DNA of 64,000 nucleotides from Bretschneidera sinensis (lineage: Eukaryota > Streptophyta > Magnoliopsida > Brassicales > Akaniaceae): positions 22,103,501 through 22,167,500 of the forward strand of contig CM043705.1 of NCBI GenBank assembly GCA_023935145.1, written 5' to 3'. Position 1 is the first letter of the stretch. Every line of letters starts with the position of its first letter. The position numbers and the translations under genes were made by a program. Below the pieces are notes generated by a model, which saw only the letters and a list, made by a program, of their open reading frames with translations, did not search any database and was not told the DNA's origin. Of this stretch, positions 1 to 10,470 are shown in pieces.

Positions 1-90
1 TTGGTTCTTTTAGAACTTCTTAACTTATCGGAGTTTCTGTGGTGTTCATCTTCGACTTATCAATCAATCCTTCTATAATTGATTGTGGCG

Positions 91-198
91 TCTTCATTAT
101 ACCAAGGTTCTTGCTTCAATATAAGCAACGGGTCGCGATCTCAGTCTTCATTATACCAAGGTTCTTGCTTCAATATAAGCAACGGGTCGCGCTCTCAC
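91..198. repeat. 54-bp direct tandem duplication (2 copies)
   Basis: Two nearly identical 54-bp copies lie head to tail, 91-144 and 145-198. Each begins TCTTCATTATACCAAGG and ends near CAACGGGTCGCG. They are almost unchanged, so the duplication is recent compared with the decayed LTR next to it. No coding role is visible. Confidence 0.9.
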
Positions 199-264
199 AT
201 AAATCTTCTTCTAGATGATCTAGGAAGTCTTCTTGATCTATAAATTTCTTAGTTCTTAGTGTGG

Positions 265-944
265 ATCATATCAACATTTGCTTTAAATATTGATTGTAAT
301 TGCTTGATATGTTAAAGTGCTATTTATGATTGTAAATCTATTGATGGAGGAATGAGTCTCATAGAGAGACAAATATGCTAAGGAAGAAATATGGAAATAT
401 GTCTAATGAATAACTTAAGAAGAAATTATGTAATAGAGGAATTATGAAATTGAGTAGTGATTATAGAATATTGTTATTGAATCATTTGAGAAAAAAGATG
501 AATGAATATTGGAAGATATTTTAGAAGTAATTGAATTATAAGATGTAACTGGGAGTATAAAATCGAATACTTCTCGTAAATTTAATTCATTGAGCTTGTG
601 AAGCTCACTCCTCATTGTACAATGATTTCAGGTAGTAGGCAGGACAAATAGTTTTGTGAGTTGAGGTTCAAACGAAGTCATTATCTGTAAGTCACGTGCG
701 TGTCCACATCCTCAGACTAATGAGAAAATAAAATAAAAATCTATTTGTAAATATTCATGCATATTTCATTGTATATAATGTTTAAGTTAAGATCATAATG
801 ATGTATCTCCCCTGTTGAGGGTTGAGAATCGGTGTAAAAATAGCAGTTGCTATATTTTTATTGTTTTATATATGTGTCATGCTGGGATTTTCAAAATGTG
901 ACAACACTGTCTCGGGGGTGGCAAACCCAGGATAGGTCGTTACA
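265..944 (+). mobile_element. Truncated, diverged LTR related to element B
   Basis: This stretch aligns by eye with the 3' two fifths of element B's LTR (compare 39840-40406). Shared landmarks are the ATGAGTCTCA.AGAGAG block near 350, the CTTGTGAAGCTCA..CCTCATTGTACAATGATTTC block near 595-630, the CCTGTTGAGGGTTGAG block near 808, and the end GTCGTTACA at 936-944. No primer site and no internal domain follow, and the left part of the LTR is missing or unrecognisable. It is best read as the remnant of a solo or truncated LTR from an older subfamily. The left edge is uncertain by tens of bases. Confidence 0.75.
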
Positions 945-1107
945 AATCTTAAATGTCATGACTCAGCTCATGCCTAAGTTCTTTTTGTGATTTAACATTT
1001 TTGAATGAAAAGACTCTGCAGAACCAATAGGTAAAAGCTCTCACAGAAGGCAAAATTACCAAAAAGCCATCACAATAGCCACAATCACAAAAAAATAGAG
1101 TCATCAT

Positions 1108-1243
1108 CAGCAGGGAAACCAAAGTCCTCGTCAGCAGACAACCCAATGTCCTCATCAGCAGGCAAACCAAAGTCTTGGTTAGCAGGCAAATCCAAGTCCT
1201 TATTAGTAGGCAAAATCACAAACCAAAGTCCTCGTAGCAGGCA
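1108..1243. repeat. 24-bp minisatellite, about 5-6 degenerate units
   Basis: The unit is close to CAGCAGGCAAACCAAAGTCC plus four bases. It is repeated with substitutions and small gaps. The period is a multiple of three, which explains an open frame on the minus strand here; I do not treat that as a gene. Confidence 0.7.
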
Positions 1244-2039
1244 ACCCAAAGTTGGTTATGCTTATACTTTTTACAAAATAAATTGTTAGCATGATTCATG
1301 TCTTTAAACCATCTTGATAATGTACTAGATTAATTTGGCTCACTTTAAAAGTTTCGTCTCAAGATACTTACTAGTTTCTTAGCATTTTATTTTTCACTAG
1401 TTATATTACTTTCATTAGTTAGCTACTAGTCATAATGTAGTCTCCCCATTAAATGCAATGTTAAATTAACAGCATTTTTAAAGTTTTTTCCTTTAGTTTA
1501 GTACCTTAAGATTTTTTATATTCTCTAAGTTAGATATTTTATTTTAAGTTGTCATTAATTACATGTGAACTTTAATTCTTTAAGAAGAATTTTGCGCCCC
1601 TTTGGTCCTTGTTAATTTTGGGCCCCCTTTGGCCCATTAAAAATGTTACTAGTTATTTTGAATCTCATCTTTAAGGTAGTTTAGTTTAAATCTATTTAGC
1701 TTAATTCTCATTTTTTTTTAACTAATCTATTTTAAAGTAGCTTAGCTTAATTCATTCAATTTAGTCTCAAGTTTAATTCATCTAACTTAACTTACATAAT
1801 TAATCTACCTAGTTTAAATGCACGCACTTTAATTTACTTTTCATTCATACTTTGTAAGTAGTTTTAATATTTTTTTTCTTCATAGTCAAAGCAATTTATT
1901 TCCTTTATATACTTACTTTTAATGCATTACTTTAAAGTTAATATTTTGTGTTGCTTTGTTTGAATAAAAATATGTGCTTGGTTTTATTAGTAGTGTATGA
2001 TAATAACACTTGAATTAAATTTCAATTAATTCCCCTAAA
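1244..2039. other. AT-rich spacer, nothing recognised
   Basis: About 800 bases of AT-rich sequence with many TTTAGTTTAA/CTTAATT-like runs. I see no ORF of note, no element ends and no RNA gene. Confidence 0.6.
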
Positions 2040-2332
2040 GCACAAAGGGCTAGACTTCGGTCTAGGTAAGAGAGAAAGCTTTAAATTCTCACTCTTTTGC
2101 ATCCAAATCTCCTGAGCTTTGGAATTTCTCATGTAGACCAATGACAAGGGATTTGACCCTTTTCAAGATCAAATGGCGGCTCATTACTCGTCATCCTTGC
2201 TTTGTGCTTGGATGACAAACGACCCCTTTTCTAATACATTAAAAGTGCACCCATCATGGGAGCCTCCTTACTACTTATAAAGGGTTTGTATTAGACTTGG
2301 TAGGTTTCACTTGTTTCCATATGCCTACTAAT
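2040..2332. repeat. Dispersed non-coding repeat F, copy 1
   Basis: This block is a diverged relative of 45651-45968. Landmarks shared in order are GGGCTAG..T..TCTAGG, AGACCAAT.A.AAG.GATTT, CTTG.TTTGTGCTTGGATGACA, GGGAGCCTCCTTACTACT.ATAAAGGGT and TT.CATAT.CC. Order and spacing are kept, so it is one repeat family and not chance similarity. Its class is unknown; it could be part of an old LTR or untranslated leader. Confidence 0.6.
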
Positions 2333-2399
2333 CGTAATCTGCACCCTCGCCATATCCACCTTCTTTAAGGGGAGTGGCCTTGGGTAATGAGCTGAATGC

Positions 2400-2702
2400 A
2401 TGGGTCTCAGGCAGAAAAGTGTGGTACCTACAACCATGAAAAATATACACATTAATTTGGATAAAGAATTAGTGAGAAAGGATATTCAAGCCAAGTTAGA
2501 GGAAAGGATTAATGAAGGTGAGGATGACCTGGATATTGATGAGACGGAAACCAATGAGAAAGAGGCAGAGCATGAGAGGGCAATGGAAAAGGAAGCAAGT
2601 GGAGATGAAGATTGGAGTATTCGAGTGGATGCAAGAATAGAGCGAGATAAAAGAATCAGTATAAGATTAGAAAAAATCCTAGATGGACCAAAGATTATGT
2701 GA
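2400..2702 (+). CDS. Short charged ORF, function unknown
   Basis: The ORF is 100 codons long, starts at an ATG and ends at TGA. The product is strongly charged, with an acidic middle (runs of E and D around residues 40-70) and a basic, Arg-rich end. I recognise no domain. It follows repeat F copy 1 closely and has no visible promoter or splice sites. Charged stretches of this kind occur at the ends of retrotransposon gag proteins, so it may be a gag or extra-ORF relic. It could equally be a chance ORF. I give it low weight. Confidence 0.2.
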   Translation: MGLRQKSVVPTTMKNIHINLDKELVRKDIQAKLEERINEGEDDLDIDETETNEKEAEHERAMEKEASGDEDWSIRVDARIERDKRISIRLEKILDGPKIM

Positions 2703-5479
2703 TGACATAGAAGAAAGAAGAATGAGTTAGTTACACAATTAAAAAGTTATGTCAACAATTTTCAGTTAGCAACATCATTCAAGATAGTTGTAAAATATAT
2801 AACAATCTTTATTCTTGTAATTTTAATCCTCCTATGAATGGGGAATAGTTGATGTACTCATTTTTCATTGAATAAACACTTCAGAATTCTCTTATTTCTT
2901 TTGATTTCTTAAGAAGTTATCACTAGCTCGAACAATAATTTTCTAGCTTGCTAAGTATCTGCAATTCTTCCTTAGATCTTATCAACTAATCCATTGTTTG
3001 TATCATTACAATTCTGTTGCCCCAATTTAATCTACTATCACCCAATTCAATCCCAAATTTAATCCGTTGTCATCTAATTCACTTTGTTGATGCTCAATTC
3101 AATCTGTTTTCATCTCATGGATCTTGATGTGAATGAGTTCAGTGAGCCCACAAACCCTGATCATCTTTGTAAATTTTATTTGTAATTGATCTTCCTTTTA
3201 TCTCAATGTTGTATCCCCTCTTCTATCTTTCCCTTTAAAAAAATTAACCCATTAAGTAGAAAACCCGAAAGAGCAGCTTAGGCAAAATTTAGGACATCTA
3301 GAAACCAATTGAAAACCTTCAAGGTCAATTTGGTCATTTTTATTTATTGAACTACGTTTGGCTTTATCCATCTTTGAGTACGTAAGAAACCATCTTGATG
3401 CAGCCACATTTCTAAAAAATTCCTCATTCCCCATTTTGTTTTGTAATAGAACCTTGTAAATATGTTTGAGTATGATTGAGAAAGAAAAATTAAATCAATT
3501 CATGAAACTTGTAAGAAGCATTGAGCCAAATGCAAAATAAAATGAATGGATTTATTGCTTAAATTAATGACTTGAGCAATTTATTTTGCTACATGGATAT
3601 GCTAATTTCTTATTTTATGGGATTCCTAATTGCATAAAAAAAGATAAAATACACAGTCTTATTGTCTCATTCTTCATGTATCTTGGACTTTTTCTTTATC
3701 TCTTTTTTTTTTCTTTTTCCATTCTCATCCTCTTGTTTTAATCTCTGTGAGGCTTCTCAAGTTGAGTCCACACCCACAAAAGATAGGCATCTATTGCGAA
3801 AGAATGAGCCACTATAATAGCTCATAGTAGTTGTGTCTTAAAACATTTGGCCCAAATATCCTGAATTTTCTCAAGTAACCTTGGAGTCATAGGACAAATG
3901 AAATAGCCATGGTCGAAGTCTGGGATAGTTTTTCGTTGACCAAATTGGCGTCTGATTTAGGTAAGAGAGCGTTATGAGTAATGGATCATACCTGCCAAAA
4001 CCAAGCAACCTTTCTTGAAGGTAACCATGTGGCCAGTGTAATTCGCAACAAAGGGCACATCCAACAGATCTTGCAGGGGTTTGGGTCATAGAGCTAGTTC
4101 ACCCACCCTTCGATGGAATCTTGAGTCACCAAGTGTCTATGCTTTCTATAGTATCATTGTCCATAAAGTGCCACAGGAATCTTCGGAGGAGAAATGATAG
4201 AAATTTAATCAAAAATAAATTTGTACAAAGAATGACGTCACAATCTAATTCAAAGGCGAAGAAACGAAAATAAGATTGTGGAAATTGATTTCGTGAAGCA
4301 GTAACGGGCTTCGAGCAAGGTATGGTATTTCTTGGTGCCTAAAAGCATCCAAGCCATTCAAGGTCATGGCTAGAATTGTTCCCATTAGACAACAACCTTC
4401 AACTACTTGTTGAACTGCATCTAATAAGAAGTAGTGCACACTTGGGTTGTGATCTCACATCAAGTAGCATTCTAATATGCACAAAATTAGTAGTTATCGC
4501 TATTGAATTTTTAGAAATTTGGGTTTGGACTCGAACAATTCCAAGGCTAAAGGAGCAAGATCAAAGCAATCACCTACTAAAAGTGACTTGGCTCGCTCTC
4601 TTGTGAGGCCAAATAGGTCAATTTTAATCTCTGCATGATGGTATTGAAAATTCAAAGTTACTAAGTTGTCAAAAGGCTTGTGATTTAGAAGGGCTCAAAA
4701 TTCTTCATATATGGGACATATCTCTATGAACTCAAAATGGAATACATAGGTTTGTGGATCCTATCTTCCTGCAATAACTCTTGGAAAATTCTAATCTACT
4801 TTAACAAAATTCATCAAAAAGATGGCCTTCATCCTTAAAGAAGAAAATTATTGTTATTAAATTCTCTTTATGCCCTTGAGCCATTTGCTTAGTTGGTTAG
4901 TGATAATAGTCTCTATTGCCACAAGAATTCCAAAGGAAATTTTGGTGCTTCAAAGACTCTGGGAAAGTTCAAAATTAAGTAAGGGTCATGTTAATATATA
5001 GCGAAAAGGAAAGAATTCCAAAACCTAAAAGAAATAAGAAAACTCGGGTCAGGTAAATGGTGAGCGACCTTGGACCTGAGGGAGCTGACTGGCCCTACCG
5101 AAGAGTTGGTCGGTCCCATCAATGGCCTGATCGACTGCCATTTTGATATTTTTACGATTTTTGTTTTTCTTCTGGGTTTTTGTCTATTTTTTAGCCTATT
5201 TTGGTCATGTAAAATAATTTCATATGTATAAACTTTCACCCATCAATAAAATAATATTTTTGAAAATTTTGTGAAGTAAAACATAAGATTTTCCATTACA
5301 TTATCATTTATATCTTACATTATCATGCATATCTTACACCATTCATATCCTACGTTATTCATATATCACATATTTCTTATCTTACATATATAACATGAAA
5401 TTATCTTACAAAACATGGAACAAATAAGCTTTCCTAGGACAACTAAGGTTAACGCCTTAATTTCTTGTTACACTTGCCT
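2703..5479. other. AT-rich spacer without a recognised gene
   Basis: About 2.8 kb of low-complexity, AT-rich sequence. Short ORFs occur on both strands, none with recognisable motifs. A patch near 5050-5135 (GGTC/GACC-rich) resembles patches at 44210-44275 and 45180-45260, which hints at an old shared repeat. I cannot define its limits. Confidence 0.5.
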
Positions 5480-6432
5480 TTGCTTGTTGTTGCTATCACA
5501 TATTTCTGATAGAGAATCATCATCATCTTCATCATCTTCATTAGTCCCTGACACCAATATGCTTAACTGAGATTGATTACTAGTATGGTTGCATAATCTC
5601 TCAAGACTTTCTGACTTCAATTGAACCTACAATGTGAAACAGTGAGCAAGAAATCTAAGATAATGTACAAATGGTTCAAGATAGGTTACAAATATTTCAA
5701 GAAAGTGGAAGCATGAGTGCTTATAATCTCTACATCCTTATCCCTGACGCATGCTTTGACTTTGCTAGTGAGTTTGAAGCTTCATGCGATAATGTCCTCC
5801 TAGAACCTGACAAAGCTAGCAGCAGTAGAACGAGTGGCCTGGGATAGATAGTTTATTAGTACGGTATAAGACATCAAATAAAGTGCCAAAGGTTTTTAAA
5901 AAGAGGATTATAGCTTGAATGTGATCTGGGATAGAAATGATGTTTTCCAAGTGAGCTTGGTAGCAGTCTATTGTTTGAGGTGCATCGTCCATGTTTGAAA
6001 ACGTTTGAAATTTTGAAGGAAGTGCTAGATCGTAAAGAATAACGAGATTGGACGTTGCAACAGTACAAGATGGACCCGATTCTTCATAAGATATGCAATA
6101 ATCCCATATCGTGAGAGCTAGAGAATAAGACTGTAAAGGAGCAAGAAGTGTACATTTCAGTCTTTGATAGTAGCAAGGAAATTTGGTCAAAAGGAAAAAG
6201 TAAAATAGCTACCTGTGAGTTATAAGGAGAACAAATTGGGTCAAGATACAAGTTTTGGTAGTACTCATTTACTTCTTCTTCATAAAAGCATTCTTCATTG
6301 TCATAACCTTCACTGTCATTTCTTAATTCTTCCCCATTAAATTTATCCTCGAACATGGAAGTAAGAGGATCATGAAAAATGACTCGATGACCCCTCATCT
6401 TGTTTTAAAGAAGTAATCATTCCTAGATACCA
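5480..6432 (-). pseudogene. Plant-mobile-domain (PMD) gene remnant, 3' part
   Basis: This is the minus-strand continuation of the PMD pseudogene at 41387-42772, separated from it by element D. Exon-like pieces can be seen. One at about 6398-6214 begins MRGHRVIFHDP and ends at CACAG/GTAGCT, a splice-donor-like site. A second runs from about 6131, after TTTACAG, and reads SYSLALTIWDYC. A last exon-like piece at about 5627-5480 follows TTGTAG and encodes an acidic tail (NEDDEDDDDSLSE) before a stop. The frame is not continuous across the pieces. PMD proteins occur both as host genes of the MAIN/MAIL type and as transposon passengers; I cannot say which this was. Calling the acidic last exon part of the same gene is an inference from strand and order. 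Confidence 0.4.
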
Positions 6433-6437
6433 ACTAT

Positions 6438-8409
6438 TGATGCTTAAAATATGTTGTTGAGCTGGAGGATGGTGCTTCAGGGGGGCCTACACAAGAAAAT
6501 AGGGATGAACTGGAGAGTCGCAAGAGAAGAGGGGGTGATACCTGTGAGCACACTAATGAGAGCTATAAAATGCATCTTAATAGTACTCAATTGTTAGCAT
6601 TTTAAAGTTGATCTAGGTTTTAATTGCACTTTTATATGTTAACAACTCTAAAGTATCATCTTTGGATCACTAATTTGTTTTGATGCATTTTCAGGTATTT
6701 TGAGTCTTAAAGAGATTGAAAAGCTATTGTTGAATGAAGCACAAAGATTCCATTGTATACCGGAGCAAAGGAGTGCTTTCAAAAAGGCTAAACAAAAAGA
6801 TTCACGCATGTGCGCCGCGCCTTGGAACCAACTGGGCCGCACCCTCCAGAACAGAGGCCAAAGCAAGCAAAGAAGGCCATCAGGTAAGGGTGCGCATTGG
6901 ACCAAGGAGCGCCGCGCCCTGAGGTGTGAGGTGCGCTTTAGATTAATCTAGGGTGTGCCCTGAAGGGCTAAGGTGCACCCTGGATGGAGCTATGCCGCAC
7001 CTTCTAGCAAGTTCACAAAGCTGGCCTAAAACCAAGCTTAAGTGCGAGAAAATCCAAGCCTAGGCGCGCACACGAACTTGGTTCTCCGAGTTATGATGTA
7101 ATTAGGTCTTTAATGATTGTTTAAAACCCTAAAACACCCCTTGGACCCTTGTATTATAAATAGATCACTTAGACACTGATTAAGGCTGGGAAACTCAATG
7201 AAGCAGCCGATTCTCCTCCATCAAAGTGTTCAACCATGAGCTTTATGGCCAACTAATCTCCAAGAAAGGCGAATGGATGAATCCCTAAGTGTAGTTGTTC
7301 TTACTTTCTAGTCTTGATTCGGTTGTAAAGATTTAATGTTAAAACATTGTTTATGATTTATTCTTTGATCAAACAAGAAGAATTAGGGTTCATGTGACAG
7401 CTGCACTTTTTATTCTTCTTATCTTTGATTTTCTTAATCCGGTGATTGCATGCTTCTTCTCCATATAAGTCTAGTCTTGCTCTTCTTATGTCAAGTTATT
7501 CAGGTGTGATTGAGTCTGGTAGATTTCTCTTTTAAGGTTTTCCATTACTGTGATATTTTCATGGTGATATATTATCGTTTCTTGATAACTCTATAAGATA
7601 GGTCATGTGTGCTTGAATCGAAATCAATGAGTATTTCATAAGCAATTACTTTAGGGTTTATATTTATGCTTAACTGAATATTTTTCGATTTCCTGTTTGG
7701 GATGTGAAACTTGCAATCGAGATAAAAACAACTGAATCTTGATTAGGATAAGGCAACGAACTTAGAGAGGATTCCCGGACCCTTGTTGCTTCTCCATAAT
7801 ATATTCACATGACTATTTACATAATTACTATCAAAACTCATATTCTTTCATTTAATCTTTACTGTTCGTGTTTAGGTTTACCTTCTCTTGTAGTTAACTT
7901 GTTTCCCTATGGAATTGATACCCCAAAGCTATGTTACAACTACCGCGTTACTCTTTGGGCGTAATCAGACACTTTGACGCTTTTGTCAGTATAAGGTTTT
8001 GGAATTACAACAATAGTGTATTCAGCAAATGAGCTTTAAATTTTTTCAGATCCCATTAGGTTCACATACCTTAGGCCTTTTATACTGATTCAGGGGCAGG
8101 TTGACCACGTATTCGGGATGGTACGATCCCTGAAATCCTACTTCTGTACTGAGAGGTCTCGATTTCTTGTTCAGACAAGGCTCAATCCCGTTAATCACAC
8201 TTCACCTTGAGGGTTGCGTTACCTACCTGTTCCGCGTGTCCTCTGGCTATAGGATGGGGGTGGTTCTGCATGTCCTATGTTTATTGGTGGGGAATGGTTC
8301 CACATGTCATTGGCCTATTAGTGGGGACTGGTTCCATATGTCAGTGGTCTATTGGGTGGAGTGGTTCGTGTCAGTGGCATATTGGTGGGGGCTTTTATTG
8401 GCCATATCA
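6438..8409 (-). repeat. 3' LTR of element D, split by a solo LTR
   Basis: The LTR is in two pieces, 6438-6553 and 7968-8409, 558 bp in total, and aligns along its length with the 5' LTR at 40863-41386. Inside it, a unit of about 33 bp (TTGGTGGGGA.TGGTTCCACA) is present four times, against three in the other LTR. That accounts for most of the length difference. The outer end is next to the TSD ACTAT; the inner end is next to a purine-rich tract. Confidence 0.85.
6554..7967 (+). mobile_element. Solo LTR of family C inside the 3' LTR of D
   Basis: This 1414-bp segment aligns from end to end with the LTRs of element C (26724-28210 and 31798-33304). Shared parts are the ATGAGAG.TATAAAATGCA start, the TTTGATGCATTTTCAGGTA block, the GAATCCCTA.GTGTAGTTGTTCTTA block and the CTTTGGGCGTAATCA end. 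There is no internal domain, and the surrounding D sequence resumes directly. Flanks are CACAC (6549-6553) and GACAC (7968-7972), a TSD with one change. The uninterrupted D copy at 40978 supports GACAC as the original site. It is more diverged than the two C LTRs, so it is an older subfamily. A solo LTR is the usual product of LTR-LTR recombination. Confidence 0.85.
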
Positions 8410-8427
8410 CAGGTCCCCTACTTCCTC
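8410..8427 (-). other. Polypurine tract of element D
   Basis: On the minus strand GAGGAAGTAGGGGACCTG lies directly before the LTR start TGATATGG. This is the expected place and composition for a plus-strand priming site in an LTR retrotransposon. Confidence 0.7.
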
Positions 8428-8514
8428 AAGCATACTTGTGTGCTTTGAGGAAGTATAGTGTGGCTTCGTCCTGTGGCTGTGTATTTGTACGAGGAACGAT
8501 TTGCGCCTGTCCTT

Positions 8515-9917
8515 AGGAATCTCGGGCTGAGCAACATTTAATATACTCGGCCTAGGAGGCTTTGGGTCGACCATATTACAAACAACTCATATGCTCGGTC
8601 TTAGAGATTTTGGGCCGAGCATATGACAAGCAGCTTATATGCTTGGTCTTGGAGATTTTGGGTCAAGCATATGACAAGCAGCTCATATGCTCAGACTAGG
8701 AGATTTTGGGCTGAGCATATAACAATCAGCTCATATGCTCTGTCTTGGAATTTTGGGCCAAGCATATGACAAGCAACTCATATGCTCGGACTTGGAGCTT
8801 TTGGGTTGAGCGTATGACAAATAGCTCATACGCTTGGATTTAGAGATTTTGTACTGAGTATATGACAAGCAGCTCATACACTTGGTTTTGGAAATTTTGG
8901 GCCGAGTATATGACAAGCAGCTCATATGCTTGGACTTGGAGCTTTTGGGTCGAGCATATGATAAACAGCTCATATGCTCGGACTTGAAACTTTTGGGCCG
9001 AGCATATGACAAGCAGCTCATATGCTCGGTCTTGGAGATTTTGGGTCGAGCATATGAAAAGCGGCTCATATGCTTGGACTTGGAGCTTTTGGACCGAGCG
9101 TATGACAAGCAGCTCACATGCTTAGTCTTAGAGATTTTGGGCTAAGCGTATGACAAGTAGCTCGTATGCTCGGACTAAGAGATTTTGGGCCGAGCATACG
9201 ATAAGCAGCTCATATGCTAGGACTTAGAGCTTTTGGGTTGAGGGTATGACAAGCAGCTCAAATGCTCGATCTTGGAGATTTTGGGCAGAGCATATGACAA
9301 GTAACTCATATGCTCGGCCTTGGAGGCATTAGGTCGAGCCTATGACAAGCAGTTTATATGCTCAGACTAGGAGATTTTGGGCAGAGTGTATGGAAAGCAG
9401 CTCATATGCTCGAACTTAGAGCTTTTGGGCTGAGCGTATGACAAGCAGCTCATATGTTCGGTCTTAGAGATTTTGGCCTAAGCATATGACAAGCAGCTCA
9501 TATGCTCGGACTAGAAGATTTTGGGCCGAGCATATGGCAAATAGCTCATATACTCGGACTTGGAGCTTTTGGGCCGAGCATATGACAAGCAGCTCATTTG
9601 CTCGGTTTTGGAGATTTTGGGCCGAGCGTATGACAAGCAGCTCATATGCTCGAACTAAGAGATTTTGGGTCAAGCATATGGAAAGCAGCTCATATGCTCG
9701 GACTTGAAGGTTTTGGGCCGAGTATATGACAAGCAGCTCATATGCTCGGTCTTGGAGATTTTGGGCCGAGCATATGACAAGCAGCTCATATACTCTGCCT
9801 TAGAAGCGTTAGGCCGAGCTTATTGCAAGCAGTTCATATACTCGGTCTTGGAGGCTTTAGATCGAGCATATCATAAGCAACTCATATGCTCGGTCTTGGA
9901 GACTTTCAACTCCGCAT
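8515..9917. repeat. 48-bp tandem array, about 29 hairpin-forming units
   Basis: The period is 48 bp; for example AAGCAGCTCATATG recurs at 9731 and 9779. A typical unit has a left arm TCATATGCTCGG, a spacer of about 16 bases (TCTTGGAGATTTTGGG or ACTTGGAGCTTTTGGG), a right arm CCGAGCATATGA and an 8-base linker CAAGCAGC. The arms are exact reverse complements in the consensus, so each unit could fold into a 12-bp stem. The array lies in the 3' untranslated part of D, between the antisense ORF and the 3' LTR. Tandem arrays are known in this part of Tat-lineage and Ogre elements. Because 48 is a multiple of three, several frames on both strands stay open; these are not genes. Confidence 0.9.
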
Positions 9918-10199
9918 ACTTTTAAAGTTCTTAGTGGACCCTTGGGCTTCCCTTCATAGGCCTCTTAGGGCTCATTTAATGTTTGGACCATTGGGATGTT
10001 TCTCACTTTTATGGTGTCAGAAGGAATTTAATGGGGGGCGGTTGCTTTTTAATGAAAATGGCGGCGTTCAATTATTTTATCGCTTGCTTTTCGCTTTAGG
10101 GAATGTAACGGCATCTAGGGTTCAGGAGGCGTCGCGCCATTACATTAGTTAGAATCTTTTGGGAGAGCAATGGCCTCTCGTTCGCTACACTTGTAATTC

Positions 10200-10207
10200 T
10201 ATATAAG
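10200..10207 (+). promoter_or_regulatory. TATA-like box ahead of the antisense ORF of D
   Basis: TATATAAG is followed by GGTGG and a pyrimidine-rich stretch. It lies about 265 bases before the first plausible ATG (10471) of the plus-strand ORF. Position and strand suggest a promoter for an ORF that runs against D's own genes. No transcript evidence is available. Confidence 0.4.
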
Positions 10208-10470
10208 GGTGGTTTCTTCCCATTTCTACTCACTTCATTTTCTACTTTTCTTTAAGCTTTGAAAGAAATTTTTTGAGCGCCCACAGAGTTGGTTTGAAAG
10301 TTTGGAAGGAGAAACTTTGGTGGATTCTCGAAGTCAGCCAAGGGTCATAGAGGAGTTCGGGATTGGGTGGAGATCGTGGGAGGAGTGCTCATGGAGAGGA
10401 GACCGAGGCCTACAATTATATGCATTGGAGAAGTCGTAAATTTTTTGGTGAGTCCTTCTATTCCGTTATC

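Noticed and set aside
6700..6951. Short plus-strand ORFs with basic products near 6700-6950
   Set aside because: They lie inside a solo LTR and arise from its GTGCGCC-rich part; the corresponding part of the C LTRs is not open in the same way.
8515..9917. Several long ORFs on both strands, or a CRISPR-like array
   Set aside because: The repeat period is 48, a multiple of three, which keeps frames open on both strands with 16-residue repeats. The units are contiguous with no unique spacers, so it is a minisatellite and neither a gene nor a CRISPR array.
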